The notes under the pieces are model-generated. The model saw nothing but the letters and a program-made list of their open reading frames with translations, did no database searches and was not told the DNA's origin. A stretch of 64,000 nt of DNA, from assembly GCA_016617785.1 (NCBI GenBank), contig JADILM010000005.1, forward strand, positions 744,001-808,000, read 5' to 3'. This document shows, piece by piece, positions 1-13,126 of the stretch (the first letter of the stretch is position 1; every line of letters starts with the position of its first letter). Both the position numbers and the translations under genes were made by a program. Origin of the DNA: Sporobolomyces roseus. Its lineage: Eukaryota; Basidiomycota; Microbotryomycetes; Sporidiobolales; Sporidiobolaceae.

Positions 1-780
1 TGCGTTCACTTCTCGTTCCATCTCTCCTGCGCATGATCGTGCGACACGTTCCTATACGCTCGATTGGTCAGAGGTGATCTGAGTTGTAGGATCTGGCAGC
101 TTGAACTCACCCGAGTGTTCTTCTTCAAGTAGCGATAATGATCGCGTTCCGCTTGAGCTGACAGATATCCTCCAACTCCCATCGATAATGCTCCAGACAC
201 CAATTCAGCGATACCAGCAGTGTATACGAGTCGAGATGAACCGAGGGAAGAGAGACCGGCAGTGAGGGCGAAGGGAACTGTCAAGCCTATTCGTTCGAAT
301 GGGGGGTTAGCTACTGCGGAAAGAGTGAGGTTCTTGCAAGAGTTGCTCACCATCAGCTAGACCACTGTAAAGATCCAGGTTGCGTTGTCAGCTGCTGATT
401 TGGGCGAGAGATGAAAATTATCAGGAGGTTGCTTACATGATGATATCCCTGACGATGTCGGGGTTGACTAGAGCTCGCTCATCATCACCTTTGAGATCCC
501 TACAGCATACTGTCCTCTCCCTGTTGTGTACGTCGCACTTTGAAGCTGTTTTTCGAGAGAAGGGGGGTTTGATCGGAGGTTAGCTCGCTCTATTGTATGG
601 AGTCGTGGATGGTCTGGACTCGCCTAGAGGTACTTCACTAGATCCACCGGGAGTCTGAGGGCCAGGTTCGAGAGACCAGACGGGTCGAGGAGGTTCATTT
701 TGGTTGATGAGATTTCTCTTAGGTAAGGCGACTGCTCCATTGGGCGTGTTGGCGGCTACTGTATCTCGAGAGGTGGACAT
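1..780 (-). CDS. CCC1: Ccc1/VIT-family vacuolar iron (manganese) transporter, 3' end outside the window
   Basis: The family moves Fe2+/Mn2+ from cytosol into the vacuole and buffers iron. The visible protein begins at 780 with a Ser/Pro-rich cytosolic leader, then RDIIIGLADGLTVPFALTAG, the conserved first membrane segment of the family, followed by GGYLSAQAERDHY and, after another intron, MEREVNA at the window edge. Exons read on the minus strand: one starting at 780 with an unresolved 3' splice site near 590, then 437-520, a 14-nt exon 351-364, 111-286, and 1-21. Splicing 437-520 to 351-364 to 111-286 restores the family motif without a frame break. The second half of the transporter lies to the left. 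Identification is firm; the end of exon 1 is not. Confidence 0.9.
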
Positions 781-1501
781 TCTTGTGTTGTTGAGGTGTG
801 GGTGAAGAAGGGAAGAGAGAGATTGCAGATCTTTCGGAACTTTTTTTCGAGATCAGTAAAAATTCAATCTGCCAATTGGAAACGTTGGAATGATCTCAAT
901 CTTTGACCCCTTTTCAAACCCTTTTCTGCCTTTTCTTCCACAATCTTCCCTCTTCTGCTGAAGGCGGAGATAGCAAAGTGTGATTGGCAAGCATGTCTTC
1001 GATCTCAGCTTTTTCGCAAGGGCATTCGTCAATTCGCCTGAAATATTCGCTTCGTGCCATCACCCGGCGTGTTTCCTTGTCCGGGATCATCCACAAGTTA
1101 CAATGATGCCCGTGAGCCGCAACGCGACAGCGAGTGAGTTGCGGGTGAAAGCTGAGAGACACAAAAACGGTGAAGAAGATTCTTGCTCTCCCTCGACGGC
1201 TTCGACCTCTTCAGTGCCTAAACATGGTTCGAGATTACTGTTCAGTACTTTGCTCTATCAGACTGCCCTTACCGCGATGCCTTAGCATCCGCGGAAGACT
1301 CGAGTCTATAGCCGATCGTTCGCTTGAAATCAGTCTCTCTGTCGAACAGATCGATGGAACTCTTTCTCTTCGCACTGCTCATGATGTGAGCGTGCTCTCA
1401 GTCGCCCAGGTGAGAGACAGAAGCTGGGCTCGAGGCGCCGAGTGAGCAAGTCGGCAAAATAGGATTTCGCAACAAAAACGCCCATTCCATGAGGTCAAGG
1501 A
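781..1501. other. Intergenic, no supported gene
   Basis: This stretch holds the promoter side of CCC1 and the tRNA 3' flank. A minus-strand reading frame at 914-1162 (82 codons, beginning MSLSFHPQLT) slightly recalls the start of CMC-type mitochondrial proteins but lacks their paired CX9C motifs, so I do not call it. Nothing else is recognisable. Confidence 0.5.
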
Positions 1502-1587
1502 TGGTCACTGCGAGGTTCGAACTCGCGACCTCAACCGAACACAGTGGTAGTGTGAAGATTGCGTGAGAACCACTACACTAAGCGACC
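1502..1587 (-). tRNA. tRNA-Val (anticodon CAC) with a 13-nt intron
   Basis: Read on the minus strand, GGTCGCT pairs with AGTGACC (one G-U) as acceptor stem, with discriminator A. The D arm contains TAGTGTAGTGGTTCTC, the T arm carries GGTTCGAA in complement, and the anticodon stem CAATC pairs with GGTTG (one wobble). The 20 nt between the anticodon-stem halves are a 7-nt loop with anticodon CAC plus a 13-nt intron after position 37, the canonical place for nuclear tRNA introns. Confidence 0.92.
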
Positions 1588-2300
1588 AGGGAGATGTTGA
1601 GAGAGTGGCGAAAAAATTGCCTACACAAACGTGCGCAAGACGGGCTCAACTGCTCCGGACCTTTATTTCTTGCTCTCTCGAGTGCATGCGAGCTTTATCA
1701 TGGTCCACTAGAGCTTCAGAGAGCTCGGAAACAAGAAGCGGGAATAGAGAAATCAGATCTCCTGAAAACCGCACCGACCTTCAAGAAAGCTTTTCTATCT
1801 CCGTTCGACTGCGTCACTCAACATTGTTCGAGACTTGGGGCCAACAGAAACGCCACAGAGCTCGTAGTCGACCGTGAATGCAGAAAGAGCTGTCAAGCTT
1901 CGTCTGTTCTATATCCGAAAGTTCTTAACGCTCTCCCGGTTCTTCTAATTCACTCGCTGTTATTTTGGACCGCTCTCCGTCTCACACAAGTCTGTCTTAT
2001 CTACCCCTGGCGAGGACGTGGCGATGCTAGCGTAACCGTCGACGGACGATGCGAAGATTAGTCGGACTGAGATCGAACGGCAGCGGCTCTCTCCTCTTGT
2101 CCCTAAGTCCCGCTATATTTGCTCCTCCTCTATAGCTCACTCTCTGCACTCGATTTACTTTGACTGCTCGCCAATCTCCGGTGTCGCTCCGCACTCGCTC
2201 TCAACTCATTTTATAGGTTCCGATGTAGATTTACAATTGTCACGCTTTCTCTCGTCAATCGTATCTATTGCAAGCTATGCTATCTATCTAGAGGAGAGAT
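1588..2300. other. Intergenic, upstream of THI4
   Basis: No protein family is recognisable in any frame. An open frame on the plus strand at 1594-2061 has no conserved motif and is probably chance. The right part becomes pyrimidine-rich, as expected of a promoter and 5' leader. Confidence 0.45.
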
Positions 2301-2486
2301 ATGTCGATCAAGAGCGAGGAGAGCGAGAGCAAGAATGTCGTCTACACGCAGTCTCCCCTACGAAAGCCATTGATTGGACTGCGAAAACCCGGTAACCCTT
2401 TCACAATCCTATTCTCCGAATTGGCCGCGGTGAATGGAAAGAGGAGGGGAAAAGTTCTCCACCCACTTTTGCGATTCAACTCTTGA
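2301..2486 (+). promoter_or_regulatory. Possible upstream ORF in the THI4 leader (61 codons)
   Basis: An ATG follows the purine-rich stretch at 2290-2300 and opens a 61-codon frame that stops 59 nt before the THI4 ATG. It would act as a uORF only if transcription starts upstream of 2301, which is not known. The peptide has no recognised domain. Confidence 0.3.
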
Positions 2487-2545
2487 CTCCCTTCACTTCA
2501 CTTTCTCATTCCAACTCCTTCAAAAACCCACAATCGATCAAAAGA

Positions 2546-4557
<2,012 letters not shown>

Positions 4558-4881
4558 GCGATCCTCTCCTTCTCTTCGTAGCTCTTTCGTTTCCCCTTTC
4601 GTAGTCGTGTCTCTCGTTTTCAAATTCAGTAGACGTGTTTCTCTTTCACACCGAGACCAATGCGAGAGTCGAGAGTCCACAGAATCTAACTGGATTCGAT
4701 GGCGACGAAAGCTGAGCTGCATTCGGCTCAGTGCGCACACCGAGCCTCAGAATCTATCGAAACAGGCTAATTGCTCTCTCAGGTCTCTCTCGCAGAAGCA
4801 GCAACAATGGAGTAGGGAAGAAGGACGAGGTAACAGTTCAAAAATACAACAACAACAAGAATAGTAGATAAAGTGAGAAAA

Positions 4882-5684
4882 CTACGCATATTTCCGACTT
4901 CTCCTTGAAGCATTCCAACGTTGTACTAACATCATTATTTCCAGATAGCTCATGTATCGCAAAAAGTCGGTTCCATCGCGTAGTTGCTGTCGGTAGAGAA
5001 TCGAACACACATCGCCGTAGCTCAATTCGTCAGGATCAGGCCAGGCTTCTGCGAGTTTGGCGAGTCGTCTACGACGTCGAGCCCTCCACGAGAGACCTGG
5101 AGTATAGTAAGGAACTTTGACGGTAGAGGAGGAGGAGGAGGAGGAGGGAGAAGGTTTCGAAGGTGTCGACAGTGGAGGAGTCGCGACGACGACGGCTGGC
5201 TTGAGACCACGGAGCTTGAGTGTTTGAAGCTGTGGGCAATAGTCAAGTCAGTGATCGTCGTAGGGAGAGTTCAAAGGGGAAGGGAGAGAAACTCACATTG
5301 GCCTTGAGCTCATTTTTCGCGAGACTCGCAGAAACGATTTCTCCCTCGATGCTAACTTTGACCGTCGAGGGTCGTAGGTCGTGGAGCGAAGGGATGAGGG
5401 CGCGTGTAGTGTACCGTGACTCGAACGAGGTGTAGCTTGGAGGTCGAGAAGTGATGACGGGAGATTCGAGAGGAAGTTTCGAAGAGGGAGAAGTAGTCCG
5501 CTTGATCGACGACGATGATGATTTCTCGACGACGTTTTTGACGATGATAGAGGTCTGCCAATAGCAAATGAGAGTCAGTCGAGGTGTGAGGGGATGAGAC
5601 GAGAGAGTGCATACGAACAGCTTCAAATTTCGAGTTCGAGTTGAGAGTGATGCAGTTCCAGAGCGAAGTAGTCATGGAAGGCAT
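4882..5684 (-). CDS. Hypothetical protein, 223 residues
   Basis: I do not recognise the family. Three exons on the minus strand, 5619-5684, 5297-5554 and 4882-5229, sum to 672 nt without a frame break. The start MPSMTTSLWNC has the first ATG after a pyrimidine-rich leader. The middle contains VKVSIEGEIVSASLAKNELK, which looks like structured beta-sheet sequence; then comes a poly-Ser/Pro stretch encoded by a GGA-type repeat near 5125-5145, and a basic end (WRARRRRRLAKLAEAWPDPD ... YMSYLEIMMLVQRW). The conserved-looking basic tail suggests nucleic-acid or ribosome contact, but this is only a guess. It is convergent with THI4, 325 bp between stop codons. Confidence 0.7.
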
Positions 5685-6413
5685 AGTGTTGTGGGATGAG
5701 TGTAATTGTAGAGTAGGAGTAGGGATGTGAGAGCGAAGTGAGGTGGGAGAGAGCGAAGTGAAAGAAGTGAAAGTGAAGAAAGAGAAAGAAGAAAGAGAAA
5801 GGAAGAGCGAGTTTTGTAGAGAGACGGTCAGCCATCTCTGCAGATAAGAGATGCTCCCAAACGTGTGAGAGAGAGACAAAGTTGAGGCGGGAAGGAACGA
5901 GGAATGAGGGCTTGCGATGAAATGTGATGGAAAAAATGAAATCGAGCTTTTGGGTTCAGTCTCGCAAAGGATCTACCTGCTCTCGTAATTGAACGTGTTC
6001 CGAGTTCATTATAGCTATCAGAAAGCGGTGCGACGTCTTGCAGCTTGACTAGAGTCGCAGTGAACGATATCACACTTTTCATCACTTTTGACGAAATTTC
6101 GCAAGAACAACAACAAACCAGCCTTCGGCACTGTCCGTCGAGAGCAACCTGTATTCGCGATTACGATCATACAGTGTCACTGACGTTCGGATGCGTATCG
6201 AGGCTGAAGAATTCGCGTATCAAAGCGAGATTCTGTATCCGACGCCTCTGCTGCTTCGAAAACGTTCGGAACGAATCTGGCCAGCGAGACAAATCCGAGT
6301 GATCGATTAGGACATGTTTGCCTCGTAATATCGGAGTAAAAGCAAACGAGGGATGGACAAGCATAATCTACCGAGAGTTTCAGCAATCACTGCGAACGAA
6401 CACGAATCGTAAG
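5685..6413. other. Intergenic
   Basis: Leader of the 4882-5684 gene (purine-rich on the plus strand) and the 3' flank of the next minus-strand gene. No conserved frame or RNA motif seen. Confidence 0.45.
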
Positions 6414-7096
6414 CTACGCATCGCAAGGCTGAACCTCAAGCAGCCTTCTAGAGTATTCTAACATCTCTTCCAATTTGAATTCCTCAGGCGAAGAAGTCGG
6501 AGACTCCCTTCGTCCGTGCGAAAACGATCGAGAATCCCTGGAGAATTCCTGGCTGAATTTCTCGCTTACTTTCTGATTGGTCCTCGGCGCGTCAGTTGTG
6601 AGGCGAGGAGCTGTAGAGATGATATGTTAGTGCGTGGGAATCGAGCGAAAAAGCAGGCAGTGGTACTTACAACAATCATCTTTTGCGAAAAGCGAGAGAG
6701 AATGGCGACGATCCGGCGGCCGACAACGCCCAGCCTGCTTGCGTCCTCAGCATAGCCCCTACAGTGGCTATGTAATGAGGAGATAGAGCTCGGAGTCGGA
6801 AGAAACCAGGCGAGCATAGTCACCGATGCGATCAAATCTCGACCGATCTCGACGAATCTCGTCTCCGCGAAGTCGACGATGGTGCTCGAATCGTGGGAGA
6901 ACTTCTTGACCAGTGTGGATGTTGAATCGGTAACGTGACTCGAGTCGAAAGTACCCTCAAGAATCGATAGCAGCTGCTTCGACTGGGTGCGTAGGCGAGA
7001 CTGTTTAGAGGAAAGAGACCAGAGTTAGTTTACGGAGACGTTTCCTGACTATCAAGTGGACTTTGGACTCACGTGACATCTCTTGAGTAGACATTG
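6414..7096 (-). CDS. Hypothetical protein, start unresolved
   Basis: Family not recognised. Three exons are well supported on the minus strand, 6671-7000, 6570-6610 and 6414-6552: together 510 nt, in frame, with good splice signals (TAAACAG before the first; GTAAGT and GTAAGC donors after the first two). The peptide begins SRLRTQSKQLLSILEGTFDS, continues through a mildly hydrophobic LIASVTMLAWFLP stretch and ends EYSRRLLEVQPCDA. A likely first exon begins with ATG at 7094-7096 (MSTQEMS), but its GTGAGT donor leaves phase 1 whereas the next exon needs phase 0. So the first exon or its splice site is wrong in my model, or the gene carries a small frame lesion. Confidence 0.5.
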
Positions 7097-7476
7097 TGGG
7101 TGTTGGAACTCGAGTTCTGGAGTGAGAGAGGAGAGAACAAGATTGAAAGAAAAAAAAGGAGGAGGACCGTCACTTGAGAAGAGGAAATAATACGGGGTCG
7201 AGGATCAGCGAACTACTAGTGACGTGTTTGAGAACAGTCGAGTACTTACAGCAGTACGGAAGGGAAGTAGTTCTGATATGGTCGAGAGAGGGAAGGAGAA
7301 CGAGAGGAAAGGAGAGAGAGCCGAGCAAGATCGACCACTCCTCCAACGAGACGAAGCGATACGTAGTAAGGAAAGCCTGAGCAGAAGATGATGTACGATG
7401 GGCGGAAATTGCGGTCGGTAACAGAACGTTACATGCTCGTGACAGAGAAATACTATAAACTCGTTCGAAGATCAGT
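7097..7476. other. Intergenic, LYS4 3' side
   Basis: Nothing recognisable. It contains the 3' flank of LYS4 and the leader of the 6414-7096 gene. Confidence 0.4.
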
Positions 7477-9919
7477 CTAAATGCGTTCGCGGACCCATCC
7501 TTCAAGACCTCCGGCTAATCAGAACGAACGAAGAGGAGTATTAGTCGTTTATCTCGCTGAGTGAAGAACGGAGCAAAGCGAGGAGGAAGTGACTCACCTA
7601 ACCACATCTCTTGAACACTACCTCCGACAGCTCCAACTCCATACTCCTTGATAACCTCTCCACCCTTCTCCTTTCTCAGCGTGACCTTTCCTCCTACACT
7701 CTCGACCTCCACCCAGTAAGGGACTTGTACAGTCAAGTTTCCATCCTTTCCTCCAGCTCCCCTCGAACTATCCTTTCCGAACTCCCTCGTCAAATCCTCG
7801 ATGAGCTCCGGGCATTCAACACAGATCAAAGCGTTGTTGATCGAATTGCGCTTGAAGATGTCGCCGAACGAACCGCAGAGGACGAGAGGAACTCCTGAGG
7901 AGAGAAGGGCGGTCGCTGCTTGTTCACGAGATGATCCAGTTCCGAAGTTGTAGCCTGCGGCGAGGAGCACTCCGGATCCATCTCGGGAAGAAGCAGTAGG
8001 GGATTTGAGGGATTTCATAAGTTGAGCGAACGAAGGGTCGTAGTTCTCCATGACTACATCGGCTTGTTTCTCGAGAGTGATGTCGTCCTGGTAGGTGTAC
8101 TTTCCAGGGTAGATTCCATCGGTGTTGAGGTTATCTTGAGGAGTGAAGAGAAGGGGACCGGCGAAGAGAGGAGGGAAACTGGGAAGAAGAGGTTCGGAAA
8201 CGGAGGAAGTCGAAGTCGATGCGAAGGAAGGAGCGGAGTGTTCTTCGATAGAGGTGTGAGGGGCTGAAGAAGAAGGGGTGGCGCCAGCGACTTGAGGACC
8301 AACGATCTTGCCTGCTACAGCTGATGCGGCGACGACTTCTGGACTCGCGAGATAAGCGAGAGCGTTCGGGCTACCCATTCGTCCTTTGTAATTTCGGTTC
8401 GTCGCCGAGATACCGACTTCTCCATCCTCGAGAAGACCGACTCCCAATCCGATACAAGGTCCACATCCGGCGGGAAGAACTTTGGCTCCTGCGTTGACGA
8501 GAGCCGCCCAATCTCCAGACGCCTCCGACTCCTTCTGTACGACCGATGAAGCGGCAGCGATGTAGAATTCGACTCCGGGGGCGACCTTCTTGCCCTTGAT
8601 AACATCGGCAGCGGCCTTGAGATCGGATGCTCGAGAGTTGGTACAACTGACGAGGTAAGCCTTGTTAATCTTGATGTCTTGTTCAGCGAGAACGGGGAGA
8701 GGGGTCGAGATCTTGACTGAGTTTGGTCCAGCGACAGAGGGAGAAAGGGTGGTAAGGTCGAGAGTGAGAGTTTTCGAGTAGTGAGCACCTTCGTCGGCGA
8801 GAATGGGGTTCGAGAAGACTTGTTCGAGTCGCCGAGTCGTGAGACGAGGGTGGTCGCCGGAAGCAGTAGGAAGGGAGGTGGAAGAAGGGCTGAGGGAGAA
8901 TCGGCGAAGTTCGAGTTTCTTGAGTTGACTTTCGTACCACTTCTTGAGAACGTCGTCTGTCGGGAAGACTCCAACTAACGCTCCCCATTCTGTCGTCATG
9001 TTGGCGATCGCTAATCGTTCGTCGACACTGAGCTGTTCCACTCCACTCCCGTGGAACTCGATCGCGTGATTCAGAACTTCATCCTTGTTGAAGTTTCCGC
9101 AGAGGGCGACAATGATGTCTTTTCCGGTAACGCCGGCAGGAAGCTTGCCGTCGAGATTGACCTTGACGATTGGAGGAACTTGCCACCATGTTCGTTCGGT
9201 CGCCCAAAGAGCTGCGGCGTCCGTTCTACGGGAAGAAGAGAAATGAGTCAGCGAGATACTTCAACCGAGACAAAGAAGAGCTGACAAACCGAACGATAGC
9301 AGTTCCAACGCATCCTACACCTCCATACATGTTTGAATGCGAATCACTCGCAACAGTCATGACACCCGGGAATGCGTAACCCTCCTCAATCATAATTTGA
9401 TGACCGATACCTCGTCCAGCAGGGTAGAAGTCGACATCGTGTTGTCCAGCGAATGCTTCGATGCGGGAGTATTTTGAGAGGTTGGCAGGAGAGCGGTTTT
9501 GTACGTCGTGGTCGAGGGTGAAAACGGTTTGACGAGGGTTCGAAATTTTAGTAGCTCCGATCGATTTGAACCTGTAAATGGATTGTGAACAGCTGCTCTC
9601 GGATGATAGAGTGAGATCATGCTTTACTTGGAGATGACTGGTCCAGTGTTGTCCTGCGAAAGCGGAAAATTGCGAAAGATCAGCTTTCGAATCGCGGGAG
9701 CAATAAGTGAAGATGGCTTACATGAGTCATAACATGCTGAGGCTTAATCATGACATAATCTCCCGCTCTCACAACCTTTCCCTCTGGTAAACTAACTGAA
9801 TGTCGCTGAACAACTTTCTCAATGAAAGTCTGAGGAATGCGAGTTTCGGTGGCGAGGTAGCGTCGGAAGAGTAGGGCGGTATGCTGTGCCGGCGTGCTGC
9901 GCGTTCGTAGGGCGAACAT
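7477..9919 (-). CDS. LYS4: Homoaconitase, mitochondrial
   Basis: Converts homocitrate through homoaconitate to homoisocitrate in the fungal alpha-aminoadipate route to lysine. Five exons, 9722-9919, 9628-9653, 9290-9571, 7598-9225 and 7477-7514, sum to 2172 nt (723 residues), the usual size. The N-terminus [20 protein letters not shown] is a basic, acid-free mitochondrial presequence, which favours ATG 9919 over an in-frame upstream start at 9946. The 4Fe-4S ligands are visible in [11 protein letters not shown] and [10 protein letters not shown], followed by [13 protein letters not shown]. The swivel domain contains [13 protein letters not shown] with the substrate-binding arginine. A short last exon encodes the tail [11 protein letters not shown]. 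The 26-nt second exon encodes NTGPVIS. Confidence 0.97.
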
Positions 9920-10482
9920 GGTGTCTACTGAAGGAGGAAGTCGCAATTTGAGATGAAGGAGAGAAGTTGACTCAGAGTAATCTCGTGTCGGGAAGGGTTG
10001 TTGATTTCCTCGACGCTCTCGGGCTAGTACCTTGAGAGTTGTAGGGTGATCGGGGTAGCGCCGGAGTTGGTGTGGAAGAAGTGGAGGAAGTGAAGAATTT
10101 CGAAATTCTGGCCAAGTTCAAACTTGAAAATTTCGCACTCGCTAACAGCCTGAGAGGGCGCTAACAAAGACCACCGCAATTGAGCCGAGCGCCCTTGATC
10201 GCTAAACGGAAACATTCGGAAAATTGCGAAACTTTCGGACCAATCGTTTCGCAAGCAATTCGAAAGCGCATTCTCCGTCGCTACGACGAATACGGCCGTC
10301 GCATAGTCTCATTAAACATCGAATAGATTACCCACAGACCTAAAAGGACAATGTAAAGCGGGAACTATCTTGTCAATTCCCTCGACTCTCTCTTTCACGT
10401 TCCGTCGCTTTCCGCCAGATCCCTTGCCTCTCCACGCTCTTTCCGACTCACTCAAGCCATATTCCATACCCTCAATCCAGCC
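9920..10482. other. Intergenic, LYS4 promoter side
   Basis: No gene seen. The region carries the LYS4 5' flank and the 3' flank of the next minus-strand gene. Confidence 0.45.
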
Positions 10483-11051
10483 TCACTCGAGCCAGTATCC
10501 TCCACCGTCGGCTTGACCGCGAGTTTCGACGCCCAAGGTTCGAGCGTGACGACCGTTGATCCTCGAGGAGTGGTTGAGGGAGTGTCGGATTGACTGCGCA
10601 TCACGGAGCTCCTTGTTGACAACGGCGACAATGTGGGCAGGTTGAAACTGGTCTTTCAGTGCACTTCCGTCGCTGGTCAAAATGCTCTAAGTCATCAATG
10701 GTGGTCAGTCTCCTCCAATTGAGCGACTCAGTCACTAGAACGCACGCCGTCTCGGAAGTATATGGCGTTCTTGAGATAGGAAATCAGGATGAAAGCCGTA
10801 GTCTCGCCTGTCTTATCGAGCAGCGCGGGCAGAATCTGATGACCCTCACTCAGGCCGAGTACGGTCTTCAAAGTCGATCTCCACCCCTGTACTAAGTGTA
10901 GTTTCCGCTCATCCAAACCTGCGTCCTCAGCGGCTTGGACTGTCTCGTCGAGTAAAAAGATGAACGCCTTCCTCGTGTCTTCTCGAGCTTTCTTTTCTCT
11001 TTCTCTTTCCTCCTTTTTACGATCCTCTAGGTAGTCCCACGAAAGACCCAT
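10483..11051 (-). CDS. Hypothetical protein, 169 residues
   Basis: Not recognised. Two exons, 10746-11051 and 10483-10686, sum to 510 nt in frame. The ATG chosen (MGLSWDYLEDRKKEERERE) is the first in a frame that otherwise extends upstream without an ATG. The N-terminal third is a highly charged helix likely to form a coiled coil, followed by LDERKLHLVQGWRSTLKTV and a hydrophobic LISYLKNAIYF. The second exon reads QPAHIVAVVNKELRDAQSIR. No signal peptide or clear membrane segment. An additional upstream exon (11147-11390 region) with a basic hydrophobic leader is possible, but I could not join it in frame. Confidence 0.55.
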
Positions 11052-11980
11052 GATCGAGTCGGAGTTGGCGGAGTGAAGAAAGGAGGAAGAGGCGAAGGAG
11101 AACCAGTTTGAAAGCACAAGAACTCCGACAGCCGATGTCCGCGGCAAAGTGTAGATAATGTCTCGGGTGCTGGATGAGGATGAGGTTCGAGTAGTGTCGA
11201 GGGAGACCGTGCGGTAGGAAATCTGCGAAGGGGGAACAACAAAGTCAGCTTCAGAGGAGATCAGATCGAGTGGAGCGTGCAGTTCGTCGCAGTCCTACCC
11301 CTGTAGACTGAGCTCGTCGAGCCAGAGCGAAATTCGGAGCAGCGGAAGACAACAAAGTAAGCGAGAGTCGGAAAATTCAGCATCACTGAGCGAAATCGAT
11401 CGATGATGACCCCGAAAGCGAGCTGTTTAATTTGAATTGGCGCATTGGGCGAAGCCGAAGTTGTAGCTTGCCGTCCGAGGGTTGTGAGGGTGAGTCGGAG
11501 GAGCGAAAATTGCGGGTTGAAGGCGGCGAGAGCATCTAGACCTAGAGTTTTCAGTGCTTGCTTGTATACAAATTGACTCTGATTGTGTCACGTCTGACTG
11601 CTTTGTGAGAGTGAATGGAGCTGAAGCAAGGGAGAAAGTTGAGAGAGGTTCCTCCTTTCCCTCCCACTCTTCACTCTCAACAGCGCGATCGACTCAGGGA
11701 CCATCATACGACCTGATCACAACCTCAAGTAGACCACTCCACTTGTCAGTAGCGATTCACAGACAAGTCGTCCCTCAGAAATCGACTTCATCAATTGAAT
11801 CCGTGTTAGCGTGAGTTCCTATCTTCCAACACCCTTAAGAGACTATCTAGACCACTCAATACGATTACTAGCTATCTAGGTAGACCCAGTAGAAGATACA
11901 GCTCGATCTCGCTTCTTTCGAAAACAGAATTCCTCCCGCCGGTTCCCCTTTCCCTCCTCTCCCTCTCCTCTCGTTCGAGA
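11052..11980. promoter_or_regulatory. 5' flank of the F-box-like gene, with a probable 5'UTR intron
   Basis: A GT-AG intron of 117 nt (11811-11927, donor GTGAGT, acceptor AAAACAG) lies just before the F-box ATG. The same donor, acceptor and much of the intron recur upstream of the second F-box copy (30393-30610, opposite strand). Conservation of this non-coding stretch supports a real 5'UTR intron and promoter. The rest (11052-11750) shows nothing I recognise. Confidence 0.55.
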
Positions 11981-13126
11981 ATGCCAACTCCTTTCTTCCC
12001 CAACGAGCTCATAACTCACATCTTCGAATTTCTCTACACCTCCCTCCGCTCAAACCCTCTCTACTACCCGATCAGCATCAACTCGATCTTCGCTCGTTTC
12101 ACTCTCGTCGACAAGCGATGGCGTTCACTTTCACTCCCTTACCTCATCCGCCATTACGATCGTCCTTCTACTTCGATTCGAGGGTTCCTCGGTCTCATCA
12201 ACAAGTACAATCTGACGAACGAGGTTAAATCGATTCATTTCGCTTTCGAGATTCCGACTCCCAAGAGCTTCATGGAACGTCAATCAGACTTGATCGAGAA
12301 GCGTTACGGAGCCAAGATCAGGTGGTATGAAGCGACAGACCAATGCGAAAAGGTCGAGGAGAAAATGGAGGGTTGGGCGGACGAAACCGCTCCTGACGCT
12401 CAACTTCACGTCGTACGGGAGAGATCGAAGAAGGGTGAGCAGGAGAGGCACCTCTGGGATTCTCTCGTTTTGACTTGCATGCCTTTCGTCCGAGAGGTCG
12501 AGGTAGGGAAAAGGTCAAAAGATGAGAAGTTCGACGACAATCTTCGAATCGCAGATTGGAGCGAATTATTGAACGAAGGAGAATACGTAGGAGGACCTGG
12601 CGAGGATGTTACTCATTTCTTGCTTGGATTGCAAGGTCCGAACGTCGACAAGCTTCGCATCAACTTGCTCAGCGGGATCTCAATCGCCGAAATCCCTCTC
12701 TCGACTCCCTTGAACTTCCCGCTCTTACAAGACTTGACCATCCACCGCTATCCAAGCCACTCTGATCGATTCCGTCAATCTCTTCAGGACCCTCACGTTC
12801 CGATTTGGGAGAACTTGCGAAGACTATCTCTAATCAACGTCTGTTCGAAACCCGAAACCTTCCCCCTTCACATCACCAATTCGTACCTGCGCCCGTCTGC
12901 GACGACGCTCACTCATCTTCTCATCAAGATCAGCGACAGTCCTCGCTACCTCGCCTCGAACTGTCCACAGTTCCACGAAGCCGACATGTTCAACGACCTC
13001 GTCTTCCCTGCGGTCATAGAGGTCAATCTCAAGCTTCGCAACCTCCCACAAGACGAAGTAGACGCCGTCAAGCAACACTTGACGAGTGCTCAACACTACT
13101 CGCTTGAAGTAACCAGAGACATTTGA
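11981..13126 (+). CDS. F-box-like protein, copy 1 (381 residues)
   Basis: A single coding exon. The N-terminus PTPFFPNELITHIFEFLYTS followed by FTLVDKRWRSLSLPYLIRH fits an F-box: L/F-P-x-E-L-x-x-x-I-F, then a V-x-K-x-W core. F-box proteins bind Skp1 and bring substrates to SCF ubiquitin ligase. The rest has weak leucine-rich spacing (LINLLSGI, LRRLSLINV, LTHLLIKI) that could form a substrate-binding solenoid. A second copy, 378 residues, sits at 29256-30392 on the other strand; the first 130 residues are nearly identical, the middle diverges, and the tail HYSLEV/HFSLEV is again alike. Function and target unknown. Confidence 0.75.
   Translation: MPTPFFPNELITHIFEFLYTSLRSNPLYYPISINSIFARFTLVDKRWRSLSLPYLIRHYDRPSTSIRGFLGLINKYNLTNEVKSIHFAFEIPTPKSFMERQSDLIEKRYGAKIRWYEATDQCEKVEEKMEGWADETAPDAQLHVVRERSKKGEQERHLWDSLVLTCMPFVREVEVGKRSKDEKFDDNLRIADWSELLNEGEYVGGPGEDVTHFLLGLQGPNVDKLRINLLSGISIAEIPLSTPLNFPLLQDLTIHRYPSHSDRFRQSLQDPHVPIWENLRRLSLINVCSKPETFPLHITNSYLRPSATTLTHLLIKISDSPRYLASNCPQFHEADMFNDLVFPAVIEVNLKLRNLPQDEVDAVKQHLTSAQHYSLEVTRDI

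Noticed and set aside
914..1162. Minus-strand frame beginning MSLSFHPQLT as a CMC2-like mitochondrial protein
   Set aside because: Only the HPQL start recalls the family; the twin CX9C motifs are absent and no splice pattern restored them.
1594..2061. 155-codon plus-strand frame
   Set aside because: No conserved motif, overlapping alternative frames of similar length, and next to a tRNA; looks like chance.
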